Shown here one piece after another: positions 6,875 through 13,810 of a stretch of 20,567 bases of DNA; positions within the stretch are counted from its first letter, which is position 1, and each line of letters opens with the position of its first letter. The notes under the pieces were generated by a model that saw only the letters and a program-made list of their open reading frames with translations, made no database searches and was not told where the DNA came from. The stretch is taken from assembly GCA_020724945.1 (NCBI GenBank), contig DYFX01000009.1, positions 1 to 20,567 of the forward strand. Reading direction: 5' to 3'. The stretch comes from Candidatus Paceibacter sp. Its GTDB lineage: Bacteria; Patescibacteriota; Patescibacteriia; SG8-24; DYFX01. A program made the translations under genes and the position numbers.

Positions 6875-7786
6875 TCAGCGCTTTGCGGATTCTTTGAGGT
6901 GCCAGGAGACCAGGAGCGGGCTCGCCACGAAAATCGACGAGTAGACGCCGACCGAGATGCCGATCATCATCGTGAGGACGAAGTTCCGGATGGACTCTCC
7001 GCCCAGGACATACACGGCCGCGAGCACGATCAGGGTGGTCAACGAGGTGTTGATCGATCGGCCGAGCGTCTCGTTGACGCTGCGGTTCACGACCTCCTCG
7101 AAACTCTCGCGGCGCGCGCGGGCGAGGTTCTCGCGGATGCGGTCGAAGACGACGATGGTGTCGTGCACGGAGAAGCCGAGCACGGTGAGGAGCGCCGTCA
7201 CGACCCAGGCGCCGACTTCGACGCCGTAGAAGTGCCCGAGCGCCGAGAACACGCCGACCGGGATGAGCACATCGTGCCCGAGCGCGACGACCGTGCAGGC
7301 GCCGTACTTCCAGGACGCCACCGGATGCGAGACACGGCGGAAGGCGTAGGTGATGTAGAGCACGATGGCGAGGATGGCGCCGACGATGGCGTAGACGGTC
7401 TTGCGGCGGAGCTCTTCGCCGATCAGGGGGCCGATCGACTCGAAGCGGCGCTCTTCGACGACCGCGCCGTCCTTCTCGTAGGCGGCCTTGAGGTCGTCCG
7501 AGAGCTTCAGGTGCGCGGCCTCGTCGAGCGGCGGCATCCGCAGGACGATGGCATCATCGCCCAGCGGCTGGGCCGAGGGTTCCTGGCCGCCGATCGATTC
7601 GGCGGCGGTGCGGACGACATCCTGGGCGGACGGCCGTTCGCCCGTGAAACCGAGTTCGAGCAGGGATCCGCCCGTGAAGTCGATGCCGGGCTTGAGGCCC
7701 CACACCAGCCAAGCGGCCAGGGACAGGCCCGCCAAGAGGGTCGAGAGCGCGTAGTATTTGCGGCGGTGGCGCGTGATGGGCAGCAT
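6875..7786 (-). CDS. secF: Protein translocase subunit SecF
   Basis: 303 residues, the usual SecF length. SecD and SecF form a membrane complex that uses the proton gradient to help SecYEG release proteins on the outer face of the membrane. Seen: N-terminal helix (about 12-30), the motif GIDFTGGSLLEL (34-45), a periplasm-type P1 domain (about 45-125), then five membrane helices with the signature GFSVHDTIVVFDRIREN (204-220), and the conserved NRSVNETLGRSINTSLTT. All expected SecF blocks are present and intact. The ATG at 7786 follows the secD stop by four bases, so the gene depends on secD translation; no clear Shine-Dalgarno site is seen. A strong terminator closes the operon. No yajC is adjacent. 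Confidence 0.97.
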   Translation of the reverse strand: MLPITRHRRKYYALSTLLAGLSLAAWLVWGLKPGIDFTGGSLLELGFTGERPSAQDVVRTAAESIGGQEPSAQPLGDDAIVLRMPPLDEAAHLKLSDDLKAAYEKDGAVVEERRFESIGPLIGEELRRKTVYAIVGAILAIVLYITYAFRRVSHPVASWKYGACTVVALGHDVLIPVGVFSALGHFYGVEVGAWVVTALLTVLGFSVHDTIVVFDRIRENLARARRESFEEVVNRSVNETLGRSINTSLTTLIVLAAVYVLGGESIRNFVLTMMIGISVGVYSSIFVASPLLVSWHLKESAKR

Positions 7787-7790
7787 ACGA

Positions 7791-9851
7791 TTACTTGAAG
7801 AGCCAGAGGCGCTTGGCGGTCCACGGCGCGATGAGCCGCAGCAGGCTGCGCGTCACGGTGACGGCGGAGAACATCGAGATGACGATACCGACGGCCAGCG
7901 TGACCGCGAAGCCGCGGACCGAGCTCGAGGTGAAGGTGTAGAGGATGGCGCAGGTGATGAGCGACGAGATGTTGGAGTCGTAGATCGATGTCCAAGCGCG
8001 CTTGAAGCCTTCGGCGATGGCGGAATCGAGCGGCCGGCCGTTCTTCAGCTCCTCTTTCATGCGCTCGAAGATCAGGATGTTGGCGTCGACCGCCATGCCG
8101 ATCGAGAGGATGACGCCCGCGACGCCGGAGAGCGTGAGGGTGACGCCCCAGAGCTTGAAGACGGCGAGCAGGAAGGCCGTGTACATCACGAGCGCGACCG
8201 AGGCCACGAGGCCCGGCAGGCGGTAGTACAGGATCATGAAGAGGACGACCGCGAGGAAGCCGATCATGCCGGCATCGAGGCTCTTGGCGAGCGAGTCCTG
8301 GCCGAGGGAGGCGCCGATGGTCTGCTGGGAGAGCAGCTGGATCGGGACCGGCAGGGCGCCGGCGTTCAGGCGCTGGGCCAGGAGCTTGGCCTCCTGGAAG
8401 TCGAAGTCGCCGGAGATGACGGCCGTGCCGTCGGGAATCTCCTGCTGGACGCGCGGGATGGAGATGGGTTCGCCGTCGAGATAGATGGCGACGAGCTTGC
8501 CGACATTGGCCTTGGTGATGGACGCGAAGAGCTCGCGCCCCTCGTCATTGAAGGTGAGCGTGACCATCGGCTGGCCCGTCGTCTGATCGAACTCGACCAT
8601 GGCGCGGCGGACATGCTTGCCGGAGAGGCCGGTGTTCTTCCAAGGCTCGGCGTCGGGACGGACATCGAGGACGGACGCCTTCGGGAAGGTGATGGTGTCG
8701 ATGTCGTAGCGGACCAGCGGGCGCTCGTCAGCCTTGTAGATGAGGTGGTAACCGAAGGCCGTCTCGACCGGTTCGGAAATCGCGCCCTTCGCCAGCGCGA
8801 AGGCGGCCACGGAGAATTCCTCGACCATCGATTCCTTCCGGAACCATCCGAGATCGCCGGAGTTCACCTGCGCCGAGGGGTCGGTCGAGTACAGCTTGGC
8901 CTTCTCGGCGAAGTTGGCGGGCGTCAGTTCGGCACGGAGGTCCGTGAGCTGCTGGAGCGCCTGCTCCTTGGTGAGCGGCTCCTCGCAGCCTGTCGCGCCC
9001 TCGAAGCAGATGAGGATGTGGCTGGCCAAGACCTCCTTCTCCTCGGCGTCGCGCGCGTTCACGCGGATGACATTCCAGGCGTCGCTCGTCTCGGCGACTT
9101 GCGGCGCACGGGCGTTCGGACGCGCGTCCGCCCACTTCCAAAGTTCCGGCGCCATCTCTTCGCTGACGAGTCCGAGGTTCTCCCAGGTGACGCCTTCCGC
9201 GCCGGACTGGACCTTCTTCAGTTCCTCGTTCGCCTTGGCGCGGACTTCCGCGTTCAACGCGTCGAGCTCCTTCTGTTCCTCGTCGGTGAGCGGAATCTGT
9301 TCGACCGGGTTCTCTTCCTTGAACTCGAGGATGGGCGTCTCGCCGATCATGCGGATGGCGTCGCGGACATCGCGGACGCCGGCCAGCTCGACGATGATGC
9401 GCCAGCGCTCGCCCGACTTGTTGGTCAGCACGGTGGGCTCGGCGACGCCGAAGGCGTTGACGCGGCGCTCGATGACATCGCGGACGCCTTCAAGGGCGTC
9501 GGGGCGCTCGCTCTCCGGGATGTCCTTCGTGTCCGCCTCGTAGACGAGATGCGTGCCGCCCTGCAGGTCGAGCCCGAGCTTGTAGGGCACATTCCAGTAG
9601 TGCGGGAGCTTCAAGGCGCCCGGGAGGCCGAGCTTGTCGACGACCTGCGCGTTGTAGAAGTCCGCGCCGCGGTTCCAGGCCTGCGGATACGCGAGGAAGC
9701 CCGAAAGCGCCGTGAGCGCGAGCACGGCGAAAACCGCCCAGCGGACCTTGCCGCGCTGGGTGGGTTTCATGAGGCGTGCCAATCCCCTGCCGATCCAGGC
9801 GAACGGGAGCGAGATGTAGTAAAAAAACGACCGGCCGGAGCGTTGTGTCAT
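7791..9851 (-). CDS. secD: Protein translocase subunit SecD with an inserted parvulin-like (PpiC) domain
   Basis: 686 residues, against roughly 400-620 in most bacteria. SecD blocks: membrane helix (36-54), KLGLDLQGGTHLVYE (91-105), the first P1 part with IERRVNAFGVAEPTV (127-141), and the C-terminal half with IYLDGEPISIPRVQ, AQRLNAGALP, and the five-helix segment with MAVDANILIFERMKEEL (586-602). Between the two halves of the P1 head, residues about 272-376 form a parvulin-type peptidyl-prolyl isomerase: SHIL (277-280), AEKAKLYSTDPSA, SGDLGWF (331-337), FGYHLIY (366-372). Parvulin domains assist folding of secreted proteins (PrsA, SurA, PpiD), so this SecD may carry a foldase exactly where substrates emerge. 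The frame is continuous and both halves are conserved, so this is not an assembly join. It is cotranscribed with secF and has a good promoter upstream. Confidence 0.96.
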   Translation of the reverse strand: MTQRSGRSFFYYISLPFAWIGRGLARLMKPTQRGKVRWAVFAVLALTALSGFLAYPQAWNRGADFYNAQVVDKLGLPGALKLPHYWNVPYKLGLDLQGGTHLVYEADTKDIPESERPDALEGVRDVIERRVNAFGVAEPTVLTNKSGERWRIIVELAGVRDVRDAIRMIGETPILEFKEENPVEQIPLTDEEQKELDALNAEVRAKANEELKKVQSGAEGVTWENLGLVSEEMAPELWKWADARPNARAPQVAETSDAWNVIRVNARDAEEKEVLASHILICFEGATGCEEPLTKEQALQQLTDLRAELTPANFAEKAKLYSTDPSAQVNSGDLGWFRKESMVEEFSVAAFALAKGAISEPVETAFGYHLIYKADERPLVRYDIDTITFPKASVLDVRPDAEPWKNTGLSGKHVRRAMVEFDQTTGQPMVTLTFNDEGRELFASITKANVGKLVAIYLDGEPISIPRVQQEIPDGTAVISGDFDFQEAKLLAQRLNAGALPVPIQLLSQQTIGASLGQDSLAKSLDAGMIGFLAVVLFMILYYRLPGLVASVALVMYTAFLLAVFKLWGVTLTLSGVAGVILSIGMAVDANILIFERMKEELKNGRPLDSAIAEGFKRAWTSIYDSNISSLITCAILYTFTSSSVRGFAVTLAVGIVISMFSAVTVTRSLLRLIAPWTAKRLWLFK

Positions 9852-9910
9852 ACGGGAAAAGTCGGTTCAAATCGGATCCGAAGCGTCGGACTATCCACAA
9901 GTACGGAGGA

Positions 9911-9939
9911 AGTATAGAGAAGCCCTCGAAAAAAGGCAA
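9911..9939 (-). promoter_or_regulatory. Sigma70-type promoter of secD-secF
   Basis: On the minus strand TTGCCT (9934-9939), 17-base spacer, TATACT (9911-9916). Predicted leader about 53 bases. Its -35 lies 24 bases from the -35 of a divergent promoter. Confidence 0.7.
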
Positions 9940-9962
9940 CGCAGGCCGAAAGGCGCGAAGAA

Positions 9963-9991
9963 TTGACATTTTCGCCGACGGGGCCTAGGGT
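9963..9991 (+). promoter_or_regulatory. Sigma70-type promoter of the small membrane protein gene
   Basis: TTGACA (9963-9968, perfect -35), 17-base spacer, TAGGGT (9986-9991). Predicted transcription start near 9998 gives a short leader that contains the ribosome site AAAGGAG. Confidence 0.68.
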
Positions 9992-10024
9992 GTCCGGAGC
10001 GCACGCCCGCGCGAAAGGAGCGTC

Positions 10025-10465
10025 ATGAAGGATCCGAAGGACATCAAGATCCCTGACATCGGCAAGAAGTACGGCAAGGGCCTCAAGAACCTGTTCTTCG
10101 TCTTCTGGGTGCTGGCGGCGGTCATGGGCACCGCCATCGCGACCGGCCTCGGCATCAGCCGCAACGACTGGATCGTCTTCGCCTCCGACTTCTCCGCCCG
10201 CGGGCAGGAGGTCGGCCGGTATGTCGCCCTCGGCGGCGCCGCCATCGCAGGCGGCGTGCTCGGCCTGTACGGCCTGCTGTCGATCCTCCGGAAGCGGCAG
10301 TGGCTGCTCCTGCTCCCCTGCCTCGCGCTGGCGGCGGCCTTCCCCGCCCTGCTCTACGCGCCGTCCTGGGCGCCGTTCGCCTTCGGCGGCGGCGCGCTCG
10401 TCCTCGGGCTCGTCGCGCTGAAGCTGTCCGACCGCAAGGCGGCGCGCGCCGCCAAGACCTCCTGA
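10025..10465 (+). CDS. Four-helix membrane protein, function unknown
   Basis: 146 residues; no family recognised. A polar N-terminus (about 20 residues, with IPDIGKKYGKG) is followed by four predicted membrane helices at about 22-42, 66-88, 92-111 and 115-133, and a basic C-terminus, so both ends are probably cytoplasmic. No catalytic or metal-binding motif is visible. The start is well supported: AAAGGAG lies 5 bases before the ATG, and a TTGACA/TAGGGT promoter lies just upstream. The gene is a single unit with its own promoter and a strong terminator overlapping its stop codon. It is transcribed divergently from secD, but nothing else links it to secretion. Confidence 0.85.
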   Translation: MKDPKDIKIPDIGKKYGKGLKNLFFVFWVLAAVMGTAIATGLGISRNDWIVFASDFSARGQEVGRYVALGGAAIAGGVLGLYGLLSILRKRQWLLLLPCLALAAAFPALLYAPSWAPFAFGGGALVLGLVALKLSDRKAARAAKTS

Positions 10466-10491
10466 TCCCGACCTCGTCGGGATCTTTTTTT
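10464..10491 (+). terminator. Intrinsic terminator overlapping the stop of the four-helix membrane protein gene
   Basis: GATCCCGAC - CTC - GTCGGGATC followed by seven T. The first stem bases belong to the TGA stop (10463-10465), and the T-tract overlaps the TAA stop (10490-10492) of the convergent HAD gene. Confidence 0.92.
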
Positions 10492-11071
10492 ACGCGGGCC
10501 GGAACGCGTGCGCCTCGGCGAGCGCGAGGAAGGCCTGCCAATCCGTCGCCACGCGGATGTCGGAGGGAAGCGCGAGACGGTGCGCGATGCCGTCGTCGTC
10601 GAAGAGGACGCGCGACAGCGTCTCGGGAAGATGCCCGAGGTACGAAAGCTTGTCGTCGAGGAACATCGAGATGCCGAGGCGCTCGCAGTGCGCGCGCTTG
10701 TCGCGGCCGCTCTCGCAGAAGATGACGCGCTCGCGCGGGATGATGTCGTGCAGGCCGTTCTTTGCCATCCACTCAAGCGCGGAGACTTCGTTGCCCGGAC
10801 GGCGGGCCGAGATGACATACGCCTCCCCGGGCAGGCGGGCGAGCCCTTCGAGCGCGCCGGGAATCGCCGGCGCCTGGACCGTCAGGTGGCCGTAGAGCGG
10901 TTCCTGAAGCTTGCGATACGCGGCGTCGTCCGGCATGTAGGCGTGCAGGAGATTCGTGTTGGTCTGCCACGGTTCGAGCGCCACGCCCAACTCCCCCGCC
11001 AGGCGCAGCTTGTGCGCGCGGTGGTCGACGATGACGCCGTCGAAATCGATGCCGAAGCGGAGGGGGGTCAT
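10490..11071 (-). CDS. HAD-superfamily phosphatase / 5'-nucleotidase-like protein
   Basis: 193 residues. HAD phosphatases transfer phosphate to the first Asp of DxD and release it with a Mg-bound water. Seen: motif I GIDFDGVIVDH (Asp9, Asp11), a hydrophobic strand ending VISARR (motif II, Ser88), a basic region RDKRAHC that may give the motif III lysine, and motif IV SMFLDDKLSY (Asp139-Asp140). The helical cap between motifs I and II is about 60 residues. Cytosolic deoxynucleotidase-like HADs have this shape, but the substrate is not determined. The start at 11071 has an extended -10 box (TGC-TATTTT) six bases upstream, so the mRNA may be leaderless; a GGA at -6 could help. An in-frame extension upstream runs through a terminator and is not used. 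Downstream of the kinase-like gene but separated by a terminator. Confidence 0.85.
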   Translation of the reverse strand: MTPLRFGIDFDGVIVDHRAHKLRLAGELGVALEPWQTNTNLLHAYMPDDAAYRKLQEPLYGHLTVQAPAIPGALEGLARLPGEAYVISARRPGNEVSALEWMAKNGLHDIIPRERVIFCESGRDKRAHCERLGISMFLDDKLSYLGHLPETLSRVLFDDDGIAHRLALPSDIRVATDWQAFLALAEAHAFRPA

Positions 11072-11077
11072 GGTTCC

Positions 11078-11086
11078 AAAATAGCA
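11078..11086 (-). promoter_or_regulatory. Extended -10 promoter of the HAD gene
   Basis: TGC-TATTTT on the minus strand, six bases before the ATG, with no good -35. Transcription would start at about the A of the ATG. Confidence 0.45.
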
Positions 11087-11093
11087 TCGGAAG

Positions 11094-11118
11094 AAAAAAC
11101 CCGCGAGGCGTCGCGGGT
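11094..11118 (-). terminator. Intrinsic terminator directly after the kinase-like gene
   Basis: On the minus strand ACCCGCGA - loop of 4 - TCGCGGGT followed by TTTTT. The first stem base is the final A of the TGA stop (11118-11120). Confidence 0.88.
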
Positions 11119-11831
11119 CACATGAGGGTCTCGAGGCGGCGCTCACAGGCGTCGGCCAGCTTGGCGAGCACGGCGTGCGCGGTCTCTTCCGGGCGTTCCT
11201 TGGAGGAATCGTGGAAGGCCATGCGCGGATCCTCGCCGGCGCCGAGGCGGGTCCACAGGTCGTCGTGGATGCCGCGCAGCAGCGTGAGCGACTTGAGGTT
11301 CATCGTCTCGCCGTCCTTCTTCGAGAGCGAGCGGGCGAGCTCGCGCTCCATGGCGACCTTCGGGTCGCAGACCAGGCAGACATGCAGGTCGAACTGGTCG
11401 CGCATGACCTCCATGCCGTAGAACGCCAGCGCGGCGTCGTGATCCGACTTGGACAGCTTGCCCTTGGCGAGCCAGTAGCCCATCCAGACCATGCCGTCCA
11501 TCAGGCCGCGGTCGAGGACGACGAGGTCGAACTCGCTGTCCATGCGCTGGGCGATCTCCGAGAGCGCGTAGCGGCAGGTCTCGAAGTTGTAGTGCGGCGT
11601 GTCGCGCTTGATGCGATCGACGACCGTCGCGCCTTCGGGGCGCGCGGTGACGATCCAGTCGCTGCGCTTCAGCGTGTGCTCGATGGCCTCGGCCATGGTG
11701 GACTTGCCGGACTTCGGGGTCCCGAACAGCTCGACGCCGAACGGGCGCAGGCGCGGATTGTTCCGGCGGAAGCGGCGGAAGCGGGCCACGGCGTGCGCGA
11801 GGCGCTTTTCAAGGTGCGTCTGGGAATCCAT
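11118..11831 (-). CDS. P-loop kinase, deoxynucleoside/thymidylate kinase-like
   Basis: 237 residues. Walker A GTPKSGKST (37-45), a substrate-region VTARPEG (61-67), the DRG motif in DLVVLDRGLMDG (102-113) as in dTMP and deoxynucleoside kinases, and a basic lid-like segment about 163-175. These features fit a nucleotide kinase of the P-loop family; which base or even whether a nucleotide is the acceptor cannot be told. A dTMP kinase usually has ERxxxS-like and longer conserved blocks that are not evident, so I do not assign tmk. The start at 11831 is preceded by GAGGAGG at about 7 bases, the strongest ribosome site in the window. A weak promoter (TAGACG-17-TATTGT) overlaps the upstream terminator. 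The next gene encodes a HAD phosphatase, which could act on related substrates (inference). Confidence 0.8.
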   Translation of the reverse strand: MDSQTHLEKRLAHAVARFRRFRRNNPRLRPFGVELFGTPKSGKSTMAEAIEHTLKRSDWIVTARPEGATVVDRIKRDTPHYNFETCRYALSEIAQRMDSEFDLVVLDRGLMDGMVWMGYWLAKGKLSKSDHDAALAFYGMEVMRDQFDLHVCLVCDPKVAMERELARSLSKKDGETMNLKSLTLLRGIHDDLWTRLGAGEDPRMAFHDSSKERPEETAHAVLAKLADACERRLETLM

Positions 11832-11863
11832 CTTGTACCTCCTCGCGTGCGTGCGATGGAACG

Positions 11864-11903
11864 CGAAAACAATACGGCCCAGGCGCCGGTGCGTCTAGGC
11901 CGT
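11864..11903 (-). terminator. Probable intrinsic terminator of the two-gene unknown operon
   Basis: On the minus strand ACGGCCTAG and CTGGGCCGT arms, an inner CGC/GCG pair separated by one mismatch, a 4-base loop, then ATTGTTTT. It is 13 bases after the TAA stop of the 216-residue protein gene. Confidence 0.68.
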
Positions 11904-11916
11904 GTTATCCACTGTC

Positions 11917-12567
11917 TTATTTGAGCGCGATGGCGCAGTCGGAGCCTTCGGCGCAGACATACGCGATCGACAGCTCTTCGATGAGCGCGGGGCGCAGCGA
12001 CGAGATGAAGGCGGTGAGCTTCACGGTCCTGCCGTCTTCGAGGGTCGCGCGCAGATCCGCCGTCTCCGGAGCGCGCGTCTCGTCGTACGGGACGCTCGGC
12101 AGGACCGGAACGCCGGAGAGGTCGTAGAGCAGGCTCGTGGTGGCGGCGTCCTCCGGCGTCTCGAGGCTCATCGGGCGGAACAGGTGCCCGCCCTCGTCGT
12201 TGAACTTCACGAAGACGCTCTCGTACTTGGTGAGCGGCTTGCCGTCGAGGGAAGCCTTGACCGCCAGGTACGCTTTCGCGACCCGGCCGGTGACGGCCAG
12301 CGAGCCGCCGAGCGTCTTCTCGTCCTCGAGGGCCGCGCCGGGCGTCCAGCTCGCGAAATCCTCGGCGAGCTCGAGGCGCGTCATGCCGTCGAGGTCGTCG
12401 TACGCCTGCGTGGCGCTCTCCACGGCGGCCGGAGTTTCGGAAGCCTCTTCCTGGGGTTCCTCGGACTTCTCGCGGTTCTTGAGCGCCGCGGCGAAGAGCA
12501 CGACGGCGGCGACGATGAAGACGGCCGAGATGGCCGTGTTCAGCTTCTGGATCATCTTTTCGTCCAT
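11917..12567 (-). CDS. Membrane-anchored extracellular protein, function unknown
   Basis: 216 residues; no family recognised. A short basic N-terminus is followed by one hydrophobic helix (about 11-29), then an acidic linker rich in Glu, Ala and Pro (about 33-55), then a domain of about 160 residues with many alternating short strands and two cysteines near the C-terminus (AYVCAEGSDCAIAL) that could form a disulphide. The topology suggests a signal-anchored protein with an external domain. The ATG at 12567 lies 12 bases after the stop of the preceding gene and has no Shine-Dalgarno site, so it may rely on translation of its neighbour. The two genes form an operon with a promoter in front of the first and a terminator behind the second. 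Confidence 0.8.
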   Translation of the reverse strand: MDEKMIQKLNTAISAVFIVAAVVLFAAALKNREKSEEPQEEASETPAAVESATQAYDDLDGMTRLELAEDFASWTPGAALEDEKTLGGSLAVTGRVAKAYLAVKASLDGKPLTKYESVFVKFNDEGGHLFRPMSLETPEDAATTSLLYDLSGVPVLPSVPYDETRAPETADLRATLEDGRTVKLTAFISSLRPALIEELSIAYVCAEGSDCAIALK

Positions 12568-12579
12568 ACGGAGGATCGG

Positions 12580-12996
12580 TTAGGCCGCGAAGTCCGGCTC
12601 GAGGGCTTCGGCGGGTTTGGTCGACGAACGCTCCTCCTGCTGTTCGTCGTCTTTCTTAAAGTTCACGGAAAAGGCCGGGACCCAGCGCGTGTTATGCTCG
12701 TCGATCACCTCGACCGTCTCCCCTTTCGTGTACATGTTGAGCGCGATGTCGGAGAGCAGTTCCTTGTCGGCTGTGATGTCGAGGCTCAAGAGGTCGAGCT
12801 TCTCGGCGTCGGTGGACGCCGCGGCCCAAGCCTGGTTCTCGATCGACTTCTTCTCCTCCCTCAGCGTCTTCAGCTGTTCGGAGATCTGCTGGTAGCGAGG
12901 GTTGTTGACGAGCTCGTCCTTGAAGGCCTTCTGGATCTCGCTTTTCTCGCGTTTCTTGGCGCGCAAACGCGCGTGGACTTCCTGGAGGCTGGGCAT
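12580..12996 (-). CDS. Small coiled-coil protein, function unknown
   Basis: 138 residues; no family recognised. Residues about 3-60 are a highly charged helix with a coiled-coil pattern (KKREKSEIQKAFKDEL, QISEQLKTLREEKKSIE). The middle (about 62-115) looks folded, with DKELLSDIALNMYTKGETV and a tryptophan-containing strand RWVPAFSVNF. The last 25 residues are acidic and probably disordered. There is no signal peptide. The ATG at 12996 has no ribosome site; an extended -10 box (TGG-TAAAAT) lies 30 bases upstream. It is the first gene of an operon with a membrane-anchored protein, so a cytoplasmic partner role is possible but unproved. Confidence 0.77.
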   Translation of the reverse strand: MPSLQEVHARLRAKKREKSEIQKAFKDELVNNPRYQQISEQLKTLREEKKSIENQAWAAASTDAEKLDLLSLDITADKELLSDIALNMYTKGETVEVIDEHNTRWVPAFSVNFKKDDEQQEERSSTKPAEALEPDFAA

Positions 12997-13026
12997 GGGG
13001 CGTGGGGATAAAAAACCGATGGGCGG

Positions 13027-13035
13027 ATTTTACCA
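13027..13035 (-). promoter_or_regulatory. Extended -10 promoter of the two-gene unknown operon
   Basis: TGG-TAAAAT on the minus strand, 30 bases before the ATG at 12996. The -35 is poor at the normal spacing; a perfect TTGACA at 13060-13065 is 27 bases away from the -10, too far to pair with it. Confidence 0.42.
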
Positions 13036-13075
13036 CCGGGGGGCGGGACGGGCCAGGGGTGTCAAGACGCGCGCC

Positions 13076-13810
13076 TCACCGGATCCTCAAGCTGCCGACC
13101 GCGGAGAACAACCTCTCCTTGATGCGAGTACGCAACGGCATCTTCCGCTCGATGACGGCGGTGAAGAGGCGGCGCATCTTCCCTTCTGGACATGTCAGGG
13201 GGCGCACGGCGTGCCACGAGTGGTCGCCGCGAGCGAAGATGAGGCTACGGTTGCCGATGGATTCCGCGGCGTATGCCCGAGGGAAGTCGTCAAAATCAGG
13301 CGCGGAGCGATGATCGAATTTCCCCTCGTCGTCGAGGATGAGCGTCGCTCCTCCCCACGCAGGATCCCAATCCTCTTCATCGTTCAGGTAGAAGAGCTGA
13401 GCCCCGACCTTGCGGAGGCCGTCGCAATGCGGCGAGACCGAACAGCCCCGACCGGCCGTCTGCCATTCGAAGCGCAAGGAAAGATCCCTGCGACCGAACA
13501 GGCGTCTGACGAAATGCATGTAGCGCTTTCCCGAGAGCTCGGCGATGAACCCCCGCCAGGCCTCGGGCAACGGGAGATCGGGTCGATACCGGAGCTCATA
13601 GCGGTCATGCGGCTTCTGTCCATACGCACGCTCCATCCCGAATGTCGCCGTGAAGAGGCGGTGATCGGGCATTTCGGCCAGTAATGCGGACCTCCCTTCC
13701 TCCGTCAGCGCTCGCGCCGGATTGACCCAAGGAAACGGTTCCGCCGCGCGGAACCGCGCGGCATCGATGGCGTCGAGCGTTTTCCAATCGAGATACTCCA
13801 TATCAAGCAT
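13076..13810 (-). CDS. 2-oxoglutarate/Fe(II)-dependent oxygenase (prolyl-hydroxylase-like fold)
   Basis: 244 residues. These enzymes hydroxylate substrates using O2, Fe(II) and 2-oxoglutarate. Seen: the metal triad as His128-Cys-Asp130 (SVSPHCDG) and His200 (GDHSWHAVRP), and the 2-oxoglutarate-binding Arg in KMRRLFTAV (213-214). Between them lies GGATLILDDEGKF, typical of the double-stranded beta-helix core of the 2OG-FeII_Oxy_3 type. The gene overlaps the end of the upstream methyltransferase gene by 8 bases if the ATG at 13810 is used; the ATG at 13801 (residue 4) is equally good. There is no Shine-Dalgarno site. It sits in a glycan region, so the substrate may be a sugar or lipid-linked glycan; KDO 3-hydroxylase (KdoO) belongs to the same superfamily, but this resemblance is by function only. 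Confidence 0.88.
   Translation of the reverse strand: MLDMEYLDWKTLDAIDAARFRAAEPFPWVNPARALTEEGRSALLAEMPDHRLFTATFGMERAYGQKPHDRYELRYRPDLPLPEAWRGFIAELSGKRYMHFVRRLFGRRDLSLRFEWQTAGRGCSVSPHCDGLRKVGAQLFYLNDEEDWDPAWGGATLILDDEGKFDHRSAPDFDDFPRAYAAESIGNRSLIFARGDHSWHAVRPLTCPEGKMRRLFTAVIERKMPLRTRIKERLFSAVGSLRIR

Noticed and set aside
7758..9917. 719-codon open frame on the plus strand opposite secD
   Set aside because: It mirrors secD; the protein is Arg/Asp/Gly/Glu-rich low-complexity with no domain, as expected on the opposite strand of a GC-rich gene.
9852..10024. RNA gene or riboswitch in the longest intergenic gap
   Set aside because: Only two divergent promoters and short leaders are visible; no stable large fold or tRNA-like pattern was found by eye.
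11072..11146. N-terminal extension of the HAD protein
   Set aside because: It would run through the terminator of the kinase-like gene; the DFDG motif is normally close to the N-terminus.
13060..13065. Perfect TTGACA as a -35 for the 12996 gene
   Set aside because: The nearest -10 (TAAAAT) is 27 bases away and no -10-like sequence lies at 16-18 bases.
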